64,000 nt of DNA from Conus ventricosus (GCA_018398815.1 CM031610.1:31561985-31625984), one strand, 5' to 3'. Counted from the first letter of the stretch, positions 47,748-59,065 are shown. Translations and numbers: made by a program. The notes: generated from the sequence alone by a model not told the origin.

Positions 47748-48900
47748 CCACCTCCCCGACCACCAACCCTACGGGGTACTTTGCTTATATAGGATTGAAA
47801 TGAACATTGTGAAAACAACTCGGTCCAAGTTTCAACCAATGATTTTATCGGAAACAACTCGCACACGTCAGCCAATGAAAATTGACCTTTTCCCACGCAG
47901 TGAACAAGATTTCCGTGCAGGCATGGTTTATTTTCAGACGCATGATACAGGTGCATTGGCAAGGAAACATCCTGAAAAGGGAACACCACCACCAAACAAA
48001 AAACAAACAAAAAAAACCCCACGAAAAAGACACTTTCCCCCGAACTGCACGAGACAGAGGTAAAATAACTAATGAAACTTTGAACAGGAGGAATAATTGT
48101 GGGCAACTAGCCATCCCCGACCACCAGCCCTACCGGGTACACTATAGATAGAAGAAAGAACAATTTGGGAACACATCAGGTCAGTCTCCCAATGAAATTT
48201 AGGACGACCATATGTACGCAATCTAAGATTTCACGCTAACAGCTTATTTTCGCAAAAACAAACAAACAAAACTATTTGCCTTTCATGAGAGACACCTTGA
48301 CAAAGTTAGAAAAAAATCGCCAGCTTCCAACCCGCCCCCCACCAAAACACCCACTACAGTCCATTACATTTAACCAACCATCAAGATAGTTTCAGGTGTA
48401 TAAAAAGAGTTTTTATTAAAATAAAAACATTTACGATTGTGTATGGCAGATTTTCTTCCCATGTGTTTAGTTGTTGATACAAACAGAATATTTTATAGCA
48501 ATAAAAATTTTTGTCTCTTGTAATCCTTTAATAAGAGAATTATTTTAGAAAAATAACCTACAAGGGAACACTTTTTTCTGATCACAAGAAAATTAGCTGC
48601 TATATGTGGACAGAAAAACGAAACTTACGAGATACACCAGAGTGCCCCGTGAGGGGGAAGGGGCTGCAGCGTTTTGGGCGTTACCAACCCCATCATCAAA
48701 GAGAACCGAACAGAGGGAGAAAAGTTCCCTGAAAGTCATCAGTGATGCTCGAGCACCTATTCCGGGTTACCTGACCAATGACGGAAATTCCCCTATCCCC
48801 ACAGCCCATCTTTGAGCTTTAAGGAACAACCCGGTCCACCTTGACCCAATCACTTCACCGGAAATCGTCCTTCCTCGGCTAGAACCGAACTACACTGCTG
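47748..48900. repeat. Three weakly similar repeat segments
   Basis: 'ccgaccaccaaccctacggg' at 47756 and 'ccgaccaccagccctaccgg' at 48116 are each followed by similar 'aacaactcggtccaa' or 'aacacatcaggtcag' and 'caatga' phrases. A third version lies near 48825-48870. No coding exon is seen here. Confidence 0.45.
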
Positions 48901-49297
48901 ACAAGATTGTCAAAATGAGCGTTCTTGACCGCATTTCATCTTCGAAGACTTCCGAATATGACAGTACGAATAGTACCTTTTATTCTTTTATTTCTTCACT
49001 CATTCACACATGTCAGTCGGCACGCGATGGCCTGCTCTTCTACGACGAATGTAATTAGGGCGCAAACTGAAATGCAAACCTTTTTTTTTCTAAACGCTTT
49101 TGATCTCGGTTTAAGGTTTCATCCAAAGCACTTTGAGGCTTAGGAATCTACATAAATATTACGTGAAGAAAAACCTCTGTAATATGGCCGCTTTCAGGTA
49201 GGATTTGGACCCAGGACCTTCAGACCAAGGTAGTACTGCTATCAGCGTTGGTTGGACCAATCAAGCTTCATCTGGAATCGGTTCAGACTTTCAACCA

Positions 49298-49412
49298 GTA
49301 AAAGTTAGTTAGTTAGTTAGTGTTTATAGGGTCCAGCGGACTACTAGGAGCCAAATCAGGACCTCAGGTATCATATCTGAGTCTCTTGATACAAATACCC
49401 ACACTAGTAAAA
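49298..49412 (-). mobile_element. 105-bp LINE 3' end, extremely 5'-truncated
   Basis: 49305-49409 matches the 3' end of the LINE at 50927-53228 over 'gtttatagggtccagcggac', 'gagccaaatcaggacctcag' and 'aatacccacactagta', preceded by a (GTTA)n run. AGTAAAA occurs at 49298-49304 and 49406-49412, a likely target-site duplication. Confidence 0.75.
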
Positions 49413-49724
49413 CCTTACCAGCTGATGTGCTTGCGGTCCAAAACTTCCATGCTGGCAGATATCTATGAAGGCGTGAATCGAAAACAGCGATTGCACGCTG
49501 TGGATCCGCGTTGTCTTAGCGGTATTACAGCGTCACGTAACGCTTTGATTCGTTTACCAATACTTTTGTTTTCACAATTTCGTCAGTTAAAAAGGTTCAA
49601 AGGTTAAATTCCCACAGCCTGATGGCCGAAGGGGCAGTGAACTATCGGAAGTTCTATGATAGGGGATTGTGGAAGGCGAAGCCTTACCCCACCCCCCACC
49701 ACCTTCACATACCTCCACTTGTTT

Positions 49725-49935
49725 TTTAAACTACGTCAGATCTCCATTCACAGCTGTAAGGACTATAGTTTTCAAGCCCGTAAAATTCCAACCCCATGTG
49801 CGGCTCGAACTCGCGACCATCAGCTCTACGGCCAAACGATCTAACCGTTTGAAAGCGGGTCCCTTGATTCGGCAATGTTACGCCTGAATAGCTGACATCG
49901 TCTGCCATTGCCTTCCACAAACAACCCTCTGTAGG
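49725..49935 (-). repeat. SINE, family shared with 53805
   Basis: The B-box-like 'gctcgaactcgcgaccatca' (plus strand) and the following 'gatctaaccgtttgaaagcg', 'gggtccct' and 'aaccctctgta' are shared in order with 53805-54015. It is tRNA-like only in the box motifs. Confidence 0.65.
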
Positions 49936-50344
49936 TAGGAAGAAACTCTTGGACAGCTTGACAGCAGGTCTTCAGAGTAGAAACCCCCTCAGACAAGTGT
50001 TTCGGCCCTGAACTCCTTCCACTCTAAGGGGGCCGGGCCGCACCCAGGTCATGACTCCCAGATGCCCTTCTACTGCCAACTTTCTTTTTTGCCTGGCGCT
50101 GCCGGGATTCTGACCCGCAACTTTTGGATGAGTGGGCGTCTCAAGGCGCGCCTCCCCCCCCCCCCCCCCCCCCTCTCTCTCTTTTGGACGGATGTCCTTA
50201 CCCCACTGCTAACGGGACACCTGTCTTAAGCCTTATGGGGTTCACTTTTGTTCCTCCTTGACCCTGCTCGAATTCTTTTCGTCTGCCTCTGCCATTGCCT
50301 TCAGGGTTCTGGTCCTCTTCTTACCTGAAATCCCGACTGTTCCA

Positions 50345-50918
50345 TCATGAGGTCACAGGTGATGAGCCTACAAATCCCTTCGCTCCAACTTCTACGGCGA
50401 AGACCCGGCCTGGAAGCCGGATTCCCTCAAGCCGCTGGCTAGATTGGCATACTTCTTCTTGTAGATGTGCGCTTGCTCCATTCTGCTTTTGTATGGCACA
50501 GCGAGTTCGATCAGTATCTTTTGCTTGATGAACCTGAGTAGAGAACATTATCCGGCCTCATGCCACTCTTCCTGATGATCGCCCGATGGTTCTCCCATTC
50601 TGGAAGGTCCACTATGCATTCCCTACTCCATCCAGTAAACTGTGCTTCCATGCTCTTGATATCACAGTTGTTCTAGGCCATGATTTGTGGCCTCCTGCCG
50701 AGTAGAACTTTATCGCTGGAGTGTCTGATGGCATAGAGTTTGTTCCAGCAGTACTAACCGCATGTGCGATCTCCTTGAGCACTTGGTTGTGCCTCCATGT
50801 GTACCTTCCCTGGGTTAGCGCTGCTTTGCGTGAACTCTGGACATGTTCCACTGTTTGCCGTGACAGAGTGGACACGTAGGGTCATCTGATTTCCCCCATT
50901 TGACCAGGTGTGAACTCG
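50345..50918 (-). pseudogene. Older retroelement, C-terminal half (interrupted by LINE)
   Basis: Minus-strand pieces in order: WGKSDDPTCPLCH, ALTQGRYTWRHNQVLKEIA, then MRPDNVLYS, then ILIELAVPYKSRMEQAHIYK, then VEVGAKGFVGSS before a stop. They match the C-terminal region of an RT element family common in molluscs and cnidarians, in which RPD and the following E/K-rich segment resemble a PD-(D/E)xK nuclease. At least three frameshifts separate the pieces. The N-terminal neighbour of this segment is at 53237-53745. Confidence 0.75.
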
Positions 50919-50926
50919 AGGGCAGG
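50919..50926. other. Target-site duplication, left (AGGGCAGG)
   Basis: AGGGCAGG directly abuts the (TTAG)n tail end of the LINE. The same eight bases occur at 53229-53236 at the other end. Confidence 0.75.
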
Positions 50927-53228
50927 TGGTTAGTTAGTGTTTATAGGGTCCAGCGGACTACTAGGAGCCAAATCAGGACCTCAGCTATCATATCTAAGTC
51001 TCTAAATACAAATACCCACACTAGTATTAACACATCGTTTAAAATTTATGAGGACAAAAACAATTATCTGTTCAACTCCGGCGACACCTGTATACATTAT
51101 TAAAACACTATATTTTATAAAATAAGTTTACCTCTTTCAAAAAAGAAAAAATAAGATCTACTGAAATCTCACGAAAAAGAACCGATAAATCACTGATGGA
51201 AAAGAACTTCTCTCTGATACACATCAAATCAGCACATTCTGTCAAAAAATGATTAACACTGAACAAGCTGTCACACGCAACACACCATGGGGGGTCTTCC
51301 CTTCTGAATAGCCAACTGTGCGTTATATAGCAGTGCCCAATATGTAACCGTGACAAAACCGATTCCTCTTTACGGTTACGTACCACCGATGGGAAAGGAT
51401 TGGTTAAATCTGGGCAAATTTTAAACAATTTATTATGAATTTGATTACACCATTCATTCTGCCACAATTCACGACAATACAAACTAGATTTATGACGTAG
51501 ATCAGAGTGAGGAACAAACTGCATATGCCTCCTGGAAAGACTTGCACCGAGAGCTTGTTTGGCTGCTTCGTCCACCACTGAGTTACCATAGATTCCCATG
51601 TGACTGGGGACCCACAAGAAAACTATATGCTTTCCCGAAGAGACAAGCTGAGTATGAAGATCATGAATATCAGCCAAAACTGGATGTGACACTTCTCTTG
51701 TCGATAAAGCTGACAATGCCGACAATGAATCCGATAAAATAAGGAAATCATTCTGATCTGACCTGGACACCGCACTGAGGGCCAGATGTAAAGCCTTCAG
51801 TTCAGCAGTATAAACAGACGACCAATCCCGCAATCTTAACAAAGTAGGCTCCTGAAAATTGTTATCACACACACTGGCAGCTGCAGCCCTCTCACCTTTT
51901 TTAGAACCATCAGTAAAAATCTTGATAAAATCTTTATAAAGTTCACATTGCCCAAGATAAAGTTGTTTATATGCAGCACTCGAGGTGACCTCCTTTCGAA
52001 ATTGAGTTAAATATAAATTAATCTCTGGATTGGCGACTTTCCAAGGAGGAAAATCAGTCTGTAATGGACCGTCATCAACAGCATCAAGATCAATTCCAGC
52101 TGCCCCGAAGTGGGGCAAAATACGAATACCTAGTGGAGGAATCTCATTTGGCTTTAAGTCATATTTGGCTCTAAAAGGCGGGTTCATAACAATATCATAG
52201 GCAGGGTTTTCTGGATTAGCCCTCAGTTTCAGGTAGTAATTCATGGAAAGACGCAACCTCCTTAGCTCCAGAGGGGGTTCACCAGATTCAACATACAAAC
52301 TCTCTTTTGGAGATGTGCGAAGTGCTCCCAGAGCAATCCGCAGTCCTTGATGATGAATTGGATCAAGAGCTTTGAGGTAAGACTTTCGTGCAGAACCATA
52401 TACCACACACCCATAATCTAGCTTTGGTCTCACCAAAGCCCGATACAATCGCAACAAAGTTCGCTTGTCTGCACCCCAATCAGTGTGACTAATAACCTTC
52501 AAAACATTCAAACCTGACTGGCAAGATTGTTTAATGTACTTAATGCGAGGCAAAAAAGAAAGCTTATTATCAAAAATAACCCCCAAAAATTTCACTTGTT
52601 TGGAAACTTTAATTACCTGACCATTGAGACTGATAGCCGGTTCTAAGACCTGAGATCTTTTCCTATGGAAATGAATACACTCTGTCTTAGTAGCTGAAAA
52701 CTTAAATCCATTTTCAGTAACCCACTGCTGAACACGATTAACACACAACTGAAGTTGACGTTCAGCTGCAGCCAAAGTTTTCCCCTTGGCAGAGATGGAG
52801 AAGTCATCAACAAATAATGACTTATCAATTCCAGACTTCACTGACTGGACGATGTTATTAATCTTCAGATTGAACAGAAGTGGAGAAAGGATGCTACCTT
52901 GAGGGACACCCATCTCCTGCTCAAAAGGATCCGAAAAGGTCGAATGAAGTCTATGCCTGTTAGACAAAAAATTAGCAATAAACATTGGTAAATTACCTTT
53001 AAAATCAAGTGCCTTCAAGTCCTGAAGAATTCCGTGCCTCCATGTTGTGTCATAAGCTTTTTCTAAATAAAAAAGAATAGAAACTACATGTTCTCCATTA
53101 ATCAAAGCATTCCTGATAAAAGACTCATATCGAACCAAGTGATCAGTAGTACTGCGGTTGTTCCGAAATCCACACTGGGAAACATCTAAGGCCCCCAGAC
53201 GTTCTAACTACCATAACAATCGAGAATA
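50927..53228 (-). mobile_element. 5'-truncated non-LTR retrotransposon (RT plus RNase H)
   Basis: A 2302-bp insertion with a 3' tail of TAAC repeats (minus strand), flanked by the 8-bp duplication AGGGCAGG. It keeps RT motifs from the segment before QCGFRNNRSTTDHL onward, an RNase H domain and a C-terminal cysteine cluster. The endonuclease and any ORF1 are missing, as expected for 5' truncation during target-primed reverse transcription. The element type with RT followed by RNase H is found in the I/Nimb-like group; the exact clade is not certain. Confidence 0.85.
51108..53228 (-). pseudogene. LINE ORF2 remnant: reverse transcriptase and RNase H
   Basis: On the minus strand a TAG stop lies at about 53211-53213, shortly after the truncation (after SRLLW). 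Beyond it the frame is open for about 700 codons to the stop at 51108. RT signatures in order are QCGFRNNRSTTDHL, YLEKAYDTTW, GVPQGSILSPLLFNL, FVDDFSI and FLGVIFDNKLSF. The first aspartate of motif A, normally FDLEKAYD, is Tyr here, so the polymerase would be dead. The RNase H domain keeps its acidic residues in IFTDGS, AELKAL, SDSLSAL and VVDEAAK. A C-terminal CVACDSLFSVNHFLTEC may bind zinc. There is no ATG suited to initiate the remnant; it opens from Leu codons. Length and integrity suggest a fairly young insertion. Confidence 0.85.
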
Positions 53229-53236
53229 AGGGCAGG
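53229..53236. other. Target-site duplication, right (AGGGCAGG)
   Basis: Second copy of the eight bases at 50919-50926. If the LINE and one copy are ignored, the minus-strand frame of the older element reads on from DLLP into the 50.9-kb segment. Confidence 0.75.
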
Positions 53237-53745
53237 AGGTCATATACAGATCTGCGGATGAAGCCGACTCTAAGAGGTGGCATGTGCCATATATCATTCC
53301 AGTTGAGACTTCTTTGCAGTATGTTTTCCCACGTTGTCCACTGTCCTTGTTGGCCTTGCTGGACTGCCTTCTGGATTCTCTTGGCTCCTCTTCTGTCTTC
53401 AGTTTCTCTATTACCATGTCTCTCTTTGCTTTCCCTTTCGACCACCATTTCATGTCTGTCGATCCCAGCCCCTCTCTGTTGGTCTGTGCCTGTTATTTCC
53501 TTGATCTTGAGGTTTTCCTTTGCCACGTCTGCTGTCTCCCGAACTTTCCATTTTCTGCCAGTCTTTTAGCTTTGGCCGGACTGATCTCACAACTTTGTCT
53601 CCGGAGTCCTCAAGCATGGTTAGTATTCTTGCTTGACCCACTTTGTATTCCTCGAGCACGGACTTTAGAGGAAGCTACAGCTTTGCTTGGCGGCAATAGA
53701 GGGCGACGTCAGTGAGACCATGTGGGGCACCTTGCCATTTCCCTG
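53237..53745 (-). pseudogene. Older retroelement, upstream part of C-terminal region
   Basis: Minus-strand pieces in order: WQGAPHGLTDVALYCRQAKL, KSVLEEYKVGQARILTMLED, then in a shifted frame GQWTTWENILQRSLNWNDIW and FIRRSVYDLLP. These match the RT-thumb-to-C-terminal region of the same family as 50345-50918. One stop and at least one frameshift are present. The segment ends exactly at the LINE's target-site duplication. Confidence 0.75.
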
Positions 53746-53804
53746 TATACTTGTTGATTTTGGCCTCCATTGATTCCACAGTGCTAGTGCCAGTACTGAT
53801 ATTG

Positions 53805-54015
53805 TATATTAGAAGAGGTCACAGAAGTATCGGGATCAGCATGAATTGCAAACACGTAAAAATCCGGTCCCATGAGCGGTTCGAACTGGCGACCATCAGC
53901 TCTACAAGATCTAACCATTTGACAGCGGGTCCCTGGATTGGTCAGCGCCACACCTGAACACTATCATCGCCTGCTGCCTGGTAGTCAGTCCAGAAACAGC
54001 CCTCTGTACAGTTGT
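53805..54015 (-). repeat. SINE, family shared with 49725
   Basis: Same ordered phrases as 49725-49935: 'cggttcgaactggcgaccat', 'atctaaccatttgacagcgg', 'gtccctggatt' and 'agccctctgta'. Confidence 0.65.
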
Positions 54016-54231
54016 ATGGCGATCCACCCAAACGTTCCATTCGTGCTATTCATTTTTATTGTTGGATGTACGATTCACATTTTATTGTGCCGGAAAATGT
54101 GAGAGTCTTCTCACCACAAAAGTCTCTTGCTGCCTTTTTTTTTGTTCACGTGACTTTATTCAGCTCTGTGTATACTCTATCTGTAGATTTTCTTTGTCTC
54201 TCTTTCTCTTTTCTTTTCGGTTTATTTTTTT

Positions 54232-54466
54232 GTATGGAAGGACAGTTTCTCTATTGCTGACAGCTCTTGGACTTGGGCTTGGCACACACACGTATGGAAG
54301 GACAGTTTCTCTATTGCTGACAGCTCTTGGACTTGGGCTTGGCACACACACGTATGGAAGAACAGTTTCTCTATTGCTGACAGCTCTTGGACTTGGGCTT
54401 GGCACACACACGTATGGAAGGACAGTTTCTCTATTGCCGATAGCTCTTGGGCTTGGCACACACACA
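54232..54466. repeat. 60-bp tandem repeat (four copies)
   Basis: Units start at 54232, 54292, 54352 and 54412. The first three are almost identical and the fourth lacks six bases. Because 60 is a multiple of three, both strands stay open through the array. Confidence 0.95.
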
Positions 54467-54799
54467 CAGCTACCACTTGACTTACTTGACTTAATCATAC
54501 AGCGTGGTCGATCTTAAGAGCTGGGTACCGCTTCGGAAACGGAAACCGGTTTATGAATCTTCTATTTATGTTTTTTCACCATAATTTTATACCGTTTTCC
54601 TGGACAGAACCGGTTTTTAAAACGGGTATTTTTACGCCGGTACATGCCACAACTTTTGGACTAATGCTAATATGTATTCAGTAAAGCCCCCCCCCCCCCC
54701 CCCCTCCTTCTCATCCTCCCCCCAACCCATACACACACACTTACATACTAATCAACATAGCAGAAGATATTTTAGTACCTTTTTAGTTCCTTTACCCTC

Positions 54800-54834
<35 letters not shown>

Positions 54835-54879
54835 AGAGAATGGGCGTTGTACAAGGAGCATTGTGAAATGAAGCCGAAC

Positions 54880-55308
54880 CTAACAAGTTACCAAATTTAG
54901 GCTAACATTCCACACATGTGGACTTTGAAATGAAACAAGAAGATTGTGTGTATTCTGATCTACTAACTCTACATCGTTAGGAGAAATATATCTAAGTAAA
55001 CAATGAATATGTTTAGGACCAGACAACCCTAAACCTTTCAACAACTCTCTCCCTGTCTCCGCTGTTTCCCAGTTGATACGGTAAGCAAGAAAACTAAAAC
55101 TTTTACCACGATTTATATGGGGAGCCAGTACACGGACGTGACTTAAAAAAAATGCATTTGCTAAGCTGTGGATGCCTTCCACAAATCTCAAGCTTCCATA
55201 CCCTCCACCCAAACAATAAAGAAAATACCGACTACAGCGGGCAGTGTCTCTTCCAACCTTCTCTGCAAAATAACTCGAAATCCTCACGTAATTCTTGGAA
55301 ACGGCCAC
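54880..55308 (-). other. Orphan 142-codon open frame, unrecognised
   Basis: The frame runs from just after a TGA upstream of 55308 to the stop at 54880. The predicted product has normal protein-like composition (YFAEKVGRDTARCSRYF, FVEGIHSLANAFFLSHVRV, INWETAETGRELLKGLGLSG) and no low-complexity sequence. It contains no methionine codon, so it cannot be a free-standing gene. It could be an internal or terminal exon or a transposon coding fragment. No clear splice acceptor or domain is seen. Neighbours are microsatellites and a C run at 55383-55404. Confidence 0.35.
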
Positions 55309-55799
55309 TTTCGATTTTCAATTATTAAACCGGCGAGCCGCATCTGGAGCCGGTTTTATAGACCGCCACACATCTAATCCCGCCCCCCCCCCCCCCCCCC
55401 CCCCATTCCCAAGCATAGCTGTTGTCAGCTTATATTACGGACCTACAACACAGAGTGAAAGTTCACGCTGTTGCCCTGTACTTTTTCAAATATTCTTGCG
55501 TATTAGAAGTACGCAAGGCCCAACCAACAAACAAGGTTCGATTATAACTTGTTTCGGAAATAAATCGTTATGGTGGACTTGTAAAGCTTGTGAACTCCAA
55601 TGGAAGACACACAAAAAAAAGAAAAAAGAAAAAAAAGCCATCTACAGTCGGTCAGGTCATGAATGTCGCCGTTGGTGAGAATCATTTCTTGAACACACAC
55701 ACACATGATACCTCATTAACTGCAGTCTGTCCACGCAGATTCTGTGCCCATTCTTTAGGAGAGATGGGTCGCTATGTTTTGAAAAACCGTGGCGTAGGC

Positions 55800-56047
55800 G
55801 GGAAGTGAAGTATCGTCTGCTCCATTGTCAACGTCTTCGCTTCTCGGACAGTGGCCCGCTGAGGACGAGGACTGACCAGAGGCAACATGTCGTCTGCATG
55901 GCCTCGCCGCCGCCATCTTCAGCGATGTTGGACAGACCTGGTCAGTATCGTCGCAATTCGGACAAAGGAGATCCGGGTTCTACCTGCTTAACCTTGCTTC
56001 CACGGTCATGGGACAGTTTCGTTCGTCTCCTGGGAAAGGCACGGTGA
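55800..56047 (+). promoter_or_regulatory. Possible CpG-rich transcription start region
   Basis: A CpG-rich patch among poorer flanks contains GCCGCCATCTT (55909-55919), a YY1-type initiator motif read from the opposite strand. An open frame ends near a possible donor (CACG|GTGAGG at 56044). No downstream exon was recognised, so this is only a hint of a first exon or promoter. Confidence 0.25.
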
Positions 56048-56089
56048 GGAAAAACCTACTGACCGCGGGAAAAGTCCTGTTGAGAGCGG

Positions 56090-56091
56090 GG

Positions 56092-56122
<31 letters not shown>
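56090..56122. repeat. G homopolymer tract
   Basis: About 30 G in a row with a few neighbouring breaks. Length in the assembly is unlikely to be exact. Similar C or G runs lie at 39770, 41490, 54689, 55383 and 57089. Confidence 0.9.
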
Positions 56123-56125
<3 letters not shown>

Positions 56126-56561
56126 GCAATTCGGGATCCTCTTCAGGGGGTAAAAATGACCTGGTGGCGAAAGCTTGGCTGTGTCTGGAGTTGTAATGAC
56201 ATCACCTGTCAGCGAAACAGCAACGAGTGGGCTGCAGGATTCGCATGGCAGTTCCCTCGGTGGTGGGGTCTTTCGCCGTGGGCTCTGCGGTCATGAAACA
56301 CGGGACGATTCCGTGCAGATTCTATTGTTTCGCACAACGACACAATGATATCTGCCAGGGAGCAGTTATGTCCCTTGACGTCTTAACGGAACGTCCAATG
56401 TCAACATATCAGCGCAGACTTCCCAGCGGTGGTGCAGGACTGCTTCGGGATGGTTGGTTCGGCAGATGAGGACAGCGCTTCTCTGGGTCCCACTCGCAGC
56501 TGTGGATGTACCTTTTTCTCCTGCAAGACAAACGAGAACCGCTTTTAGAGTCAGAACGTTC

Positions 56562-56636
<75 letters not shown>

Positions 56637-56646
56637 CTCTCTCTCT
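56562..56646. repeat. CT microsatellite
   Basis: Almost perfect CT repeat of about 80 bases. Confidence 0.95.
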
Positions 56647-57533
56647 TACATTGCCTCGATGGAATTACACTATATTGATCATTTGGTGGTGGTGGGGAAA
56701 TTTTCAAAGATCAAAGGAATTCCAACAAAATGAGACTACCCTACAAATTACGATCATTCTGATAGAAAGACGTGAGTAGCATTGTCCAGAAAACAAAAGC
56801 GTTAACTTCACTCCAAAATGAACTACTAAAACGTCCGAAGAAACTTGTGTCTGATCACGTGAAGAACGGATTTCTTGCATCACAACGCAATTAAGTTAGT
56901 CTAAGGGCGATGAATTTGTGCATCATTCTTTTGAATGAATGTATGTATATCTATTCATGGTTATTTATATTTGCAGGACATTGCTGAATAGAAATCGGTA
57001 TATGGGATTCAAAACATTTGGTTATTCTTCTAAAAAAAGATTTGGGTGCGGTTGACGCCATGTTAATTTGTATATCATAAAGACCGGAAGGGGGGGGGGG
57101 GGGGGGGGAGGAGGGAGAAAAGGGAAAATTCAGAGGATTTTTGTTTCTTAACACGACAAATTCATATCACAAGGAATGAAAACTCAAGACATTCAATCGC
57201 CAACCAAAACCTGAAGAACGCAAACGCTAGAGGAAAAATTTAAGCACGTGTCAAGCAAATGCAAATTACAAAGGAAGATGTTTTTGAAAATGCAATCATG
57301 CCTAAAGCCATTCCTTGGTAAACCCTACTTCGGTGACAGACGGAAAAACAGTTTTACTGAGAAAAGGAATAATAAAAAGAGAAAAGTTTATCGTTTTTTC
57401 GCCAGTTGGTTGATAAATGACATGCGACGAAAAACCAAGCAACCAAACAAAAAACCCAACCAAAAACAAAAGAAAGTTAAAAAAAAAGGGTGCTCCATTA
57501 CTTGCAATGCAGCTGCAGACGAAAGGAAAAGAA

Positions 57534-57730
57534 AGAGAGAGAGAGAGAGGAGAGAGAGAGGAGGAGAGAGAGAGAGAGAGAGAGAGAGCTGAGGACGTCT
57601 TCCGTTATCCAGAAAGAGAGAGAGGGGAGAGAGAACTGAGGAAGTCTTCCGTTATCCATAGTATGTCATTCTTGGCTACTGGCACAGACACATCCACTCG
57701 AGTTAAAGAAATCTCTCTCTCTCTCTCTCT
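57534..57730. repeat. GA then CT microsatellites with short duplication
   Basis: GA repeats carry two copies of 'gtcttccgttatcca', followed near 57713 by CT repeats. The Arg/Glu-rich frame is an artefact. Confidence 0.85.
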
Positions 57731-57887
57731 CCATCTCTCTCTGCCCCCTCCCTCCCTCTCCCCTCCAAAGAGTACATATTGCAACTGCCTCTCCCTCATA
57801 ATGTTACCTTTTAATCAAAAAGATGCAAAAACCCTACATCCACCCATTACTTTCCATCTTTCAAATAGCGGGAAATACAATCAGTGG

Positions 57888-58056
57888 ACAACATTTCGCC
57901 AATCATGTTTTGCCCGAATACGTTTCGCCCAGTCACGTTTCACCCAATCATGTTTCACACAGTCACGTTTCGCCAGTCACTTTTCGCACAGTCACGTTTC
58001 GCCAGTCACGTTTCACATAGTCACGTTTCGCTCAATCACGTTTCACACAGTCACGT
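57888..58056. repeat. 15-bp degenerate tandem repeat
   Basis: About ten copies of GTTTCGCCCAGTCAC-like units with C/T variants, producing the repeated VTFRQS or HVSHS frames. Confidence 0.9.
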
Positions 58057-58794
58057 ATACAGGAGATACTTCTCGCATGACACCAAGTATAGCCTGCTTA
58101 GGCCACGCGATTATGTGCACGGAAAAAGAACTGCGTGTTGGTTCTGAGGTCCGCAGAAGCGCCTGCCCCGCTGCTGGGTGGAGGACGCAAAGGCCACTTT
58201 CAGTTCCGTTTCGGTGTTATATCTGATGTGTAGTATCTTATGACTAACACCCCGTCTCCATGTGTAGCTCTGCCAAGAGGTACACACATCAAAGAGACTG
58301 ATCATATCAGCAGTCAACGAGTGCTTCAAACCACCAGGAGCATACGAAGATCTACAATCATTGCTCGAAATTTTTTTTTGTATATAACGATTTTTTCCCT
58401 CCAAATGGCACCCATATATGCCGATGTTAGAGGCCCAGAATGAATTATGAATGAATATGACATTGTACAAATTACTAGTTAGTATGATTATAGGACCCTA
58501 GAACTGTTGCATCGCCTAAAAACAGCCCCATTGGACATTTTTGCCCGACCTAAAGAAAATATAAAAATAAAAATAAAAAATGTCAACTTTCATAAAACAC
58601 TTGGCTTGCCTCATGTGCTGTCTCCCCCTGTCTCTCTCCCTCTCTCTTTACCCCGTAATTATCGTTATGTTTGATATGTTGGTTTCTTCTTTATTCACCT
58701 TTTGTTTGGTCTTTGTTCATTTTCTTTTATCTTCCATTATGGTTGTGTTATATGAACTTATCTGACTTTAAAAAAAAAAAGAGAAAAAAAATCT

Positions 58795-59065
58795 ACAACC
58801 AGTTAAGAACAGAAAGCCGCATGGTATGGCCATGTAAACAAGATCCATGGGCCTTGCTCAATCAGTTCTCCAAGGCACTCTTGAAGAGGCTGACGAAGGA
58901 AAAGCGATGGCAGAGTGGGCAAAAAAAAAAACACATTAGAGACCCAGACCTTGGCCACAGCCGACAGAACGAACTGGAGGAACCTGGTGAACCGTTCTTC
59001 AGTGTGACTGATGCCCCAATGACCTCAAACGAAGTTACGGGAGAAGAGGAGCAACCGAAAACCAC
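58795..59065 (+). pseudogene. Retroelement C-terminal fragment
   Basis: The plus strand gives RSMGLAQSVLQGTLEEADEG and, in another frame, TADRTNWRNLVNRSSV. These match the last part of a LINE protein family that reads like G-H-V-T-R-S-x-G-L-A-K-T-x-L-Q-G-T, then N-R-x-x-W-R-x-L-V. Frameshifts and stops show it is dead. Confidence 0.65.

Noticed and set aside
53284..53715. 143-codon plus-strand frame opposite the older retroelement
   Set aside because: It is the antisense shadow of minus-strand retroelement coding sequence.
57417..58226. 269-codon plus-strand frame
   Set aside because: Largely Arg/Glu from GA repeats, Ser/Leu from CT repeats and a 15-bp tandem repeat. Nothing protein-like joins them.
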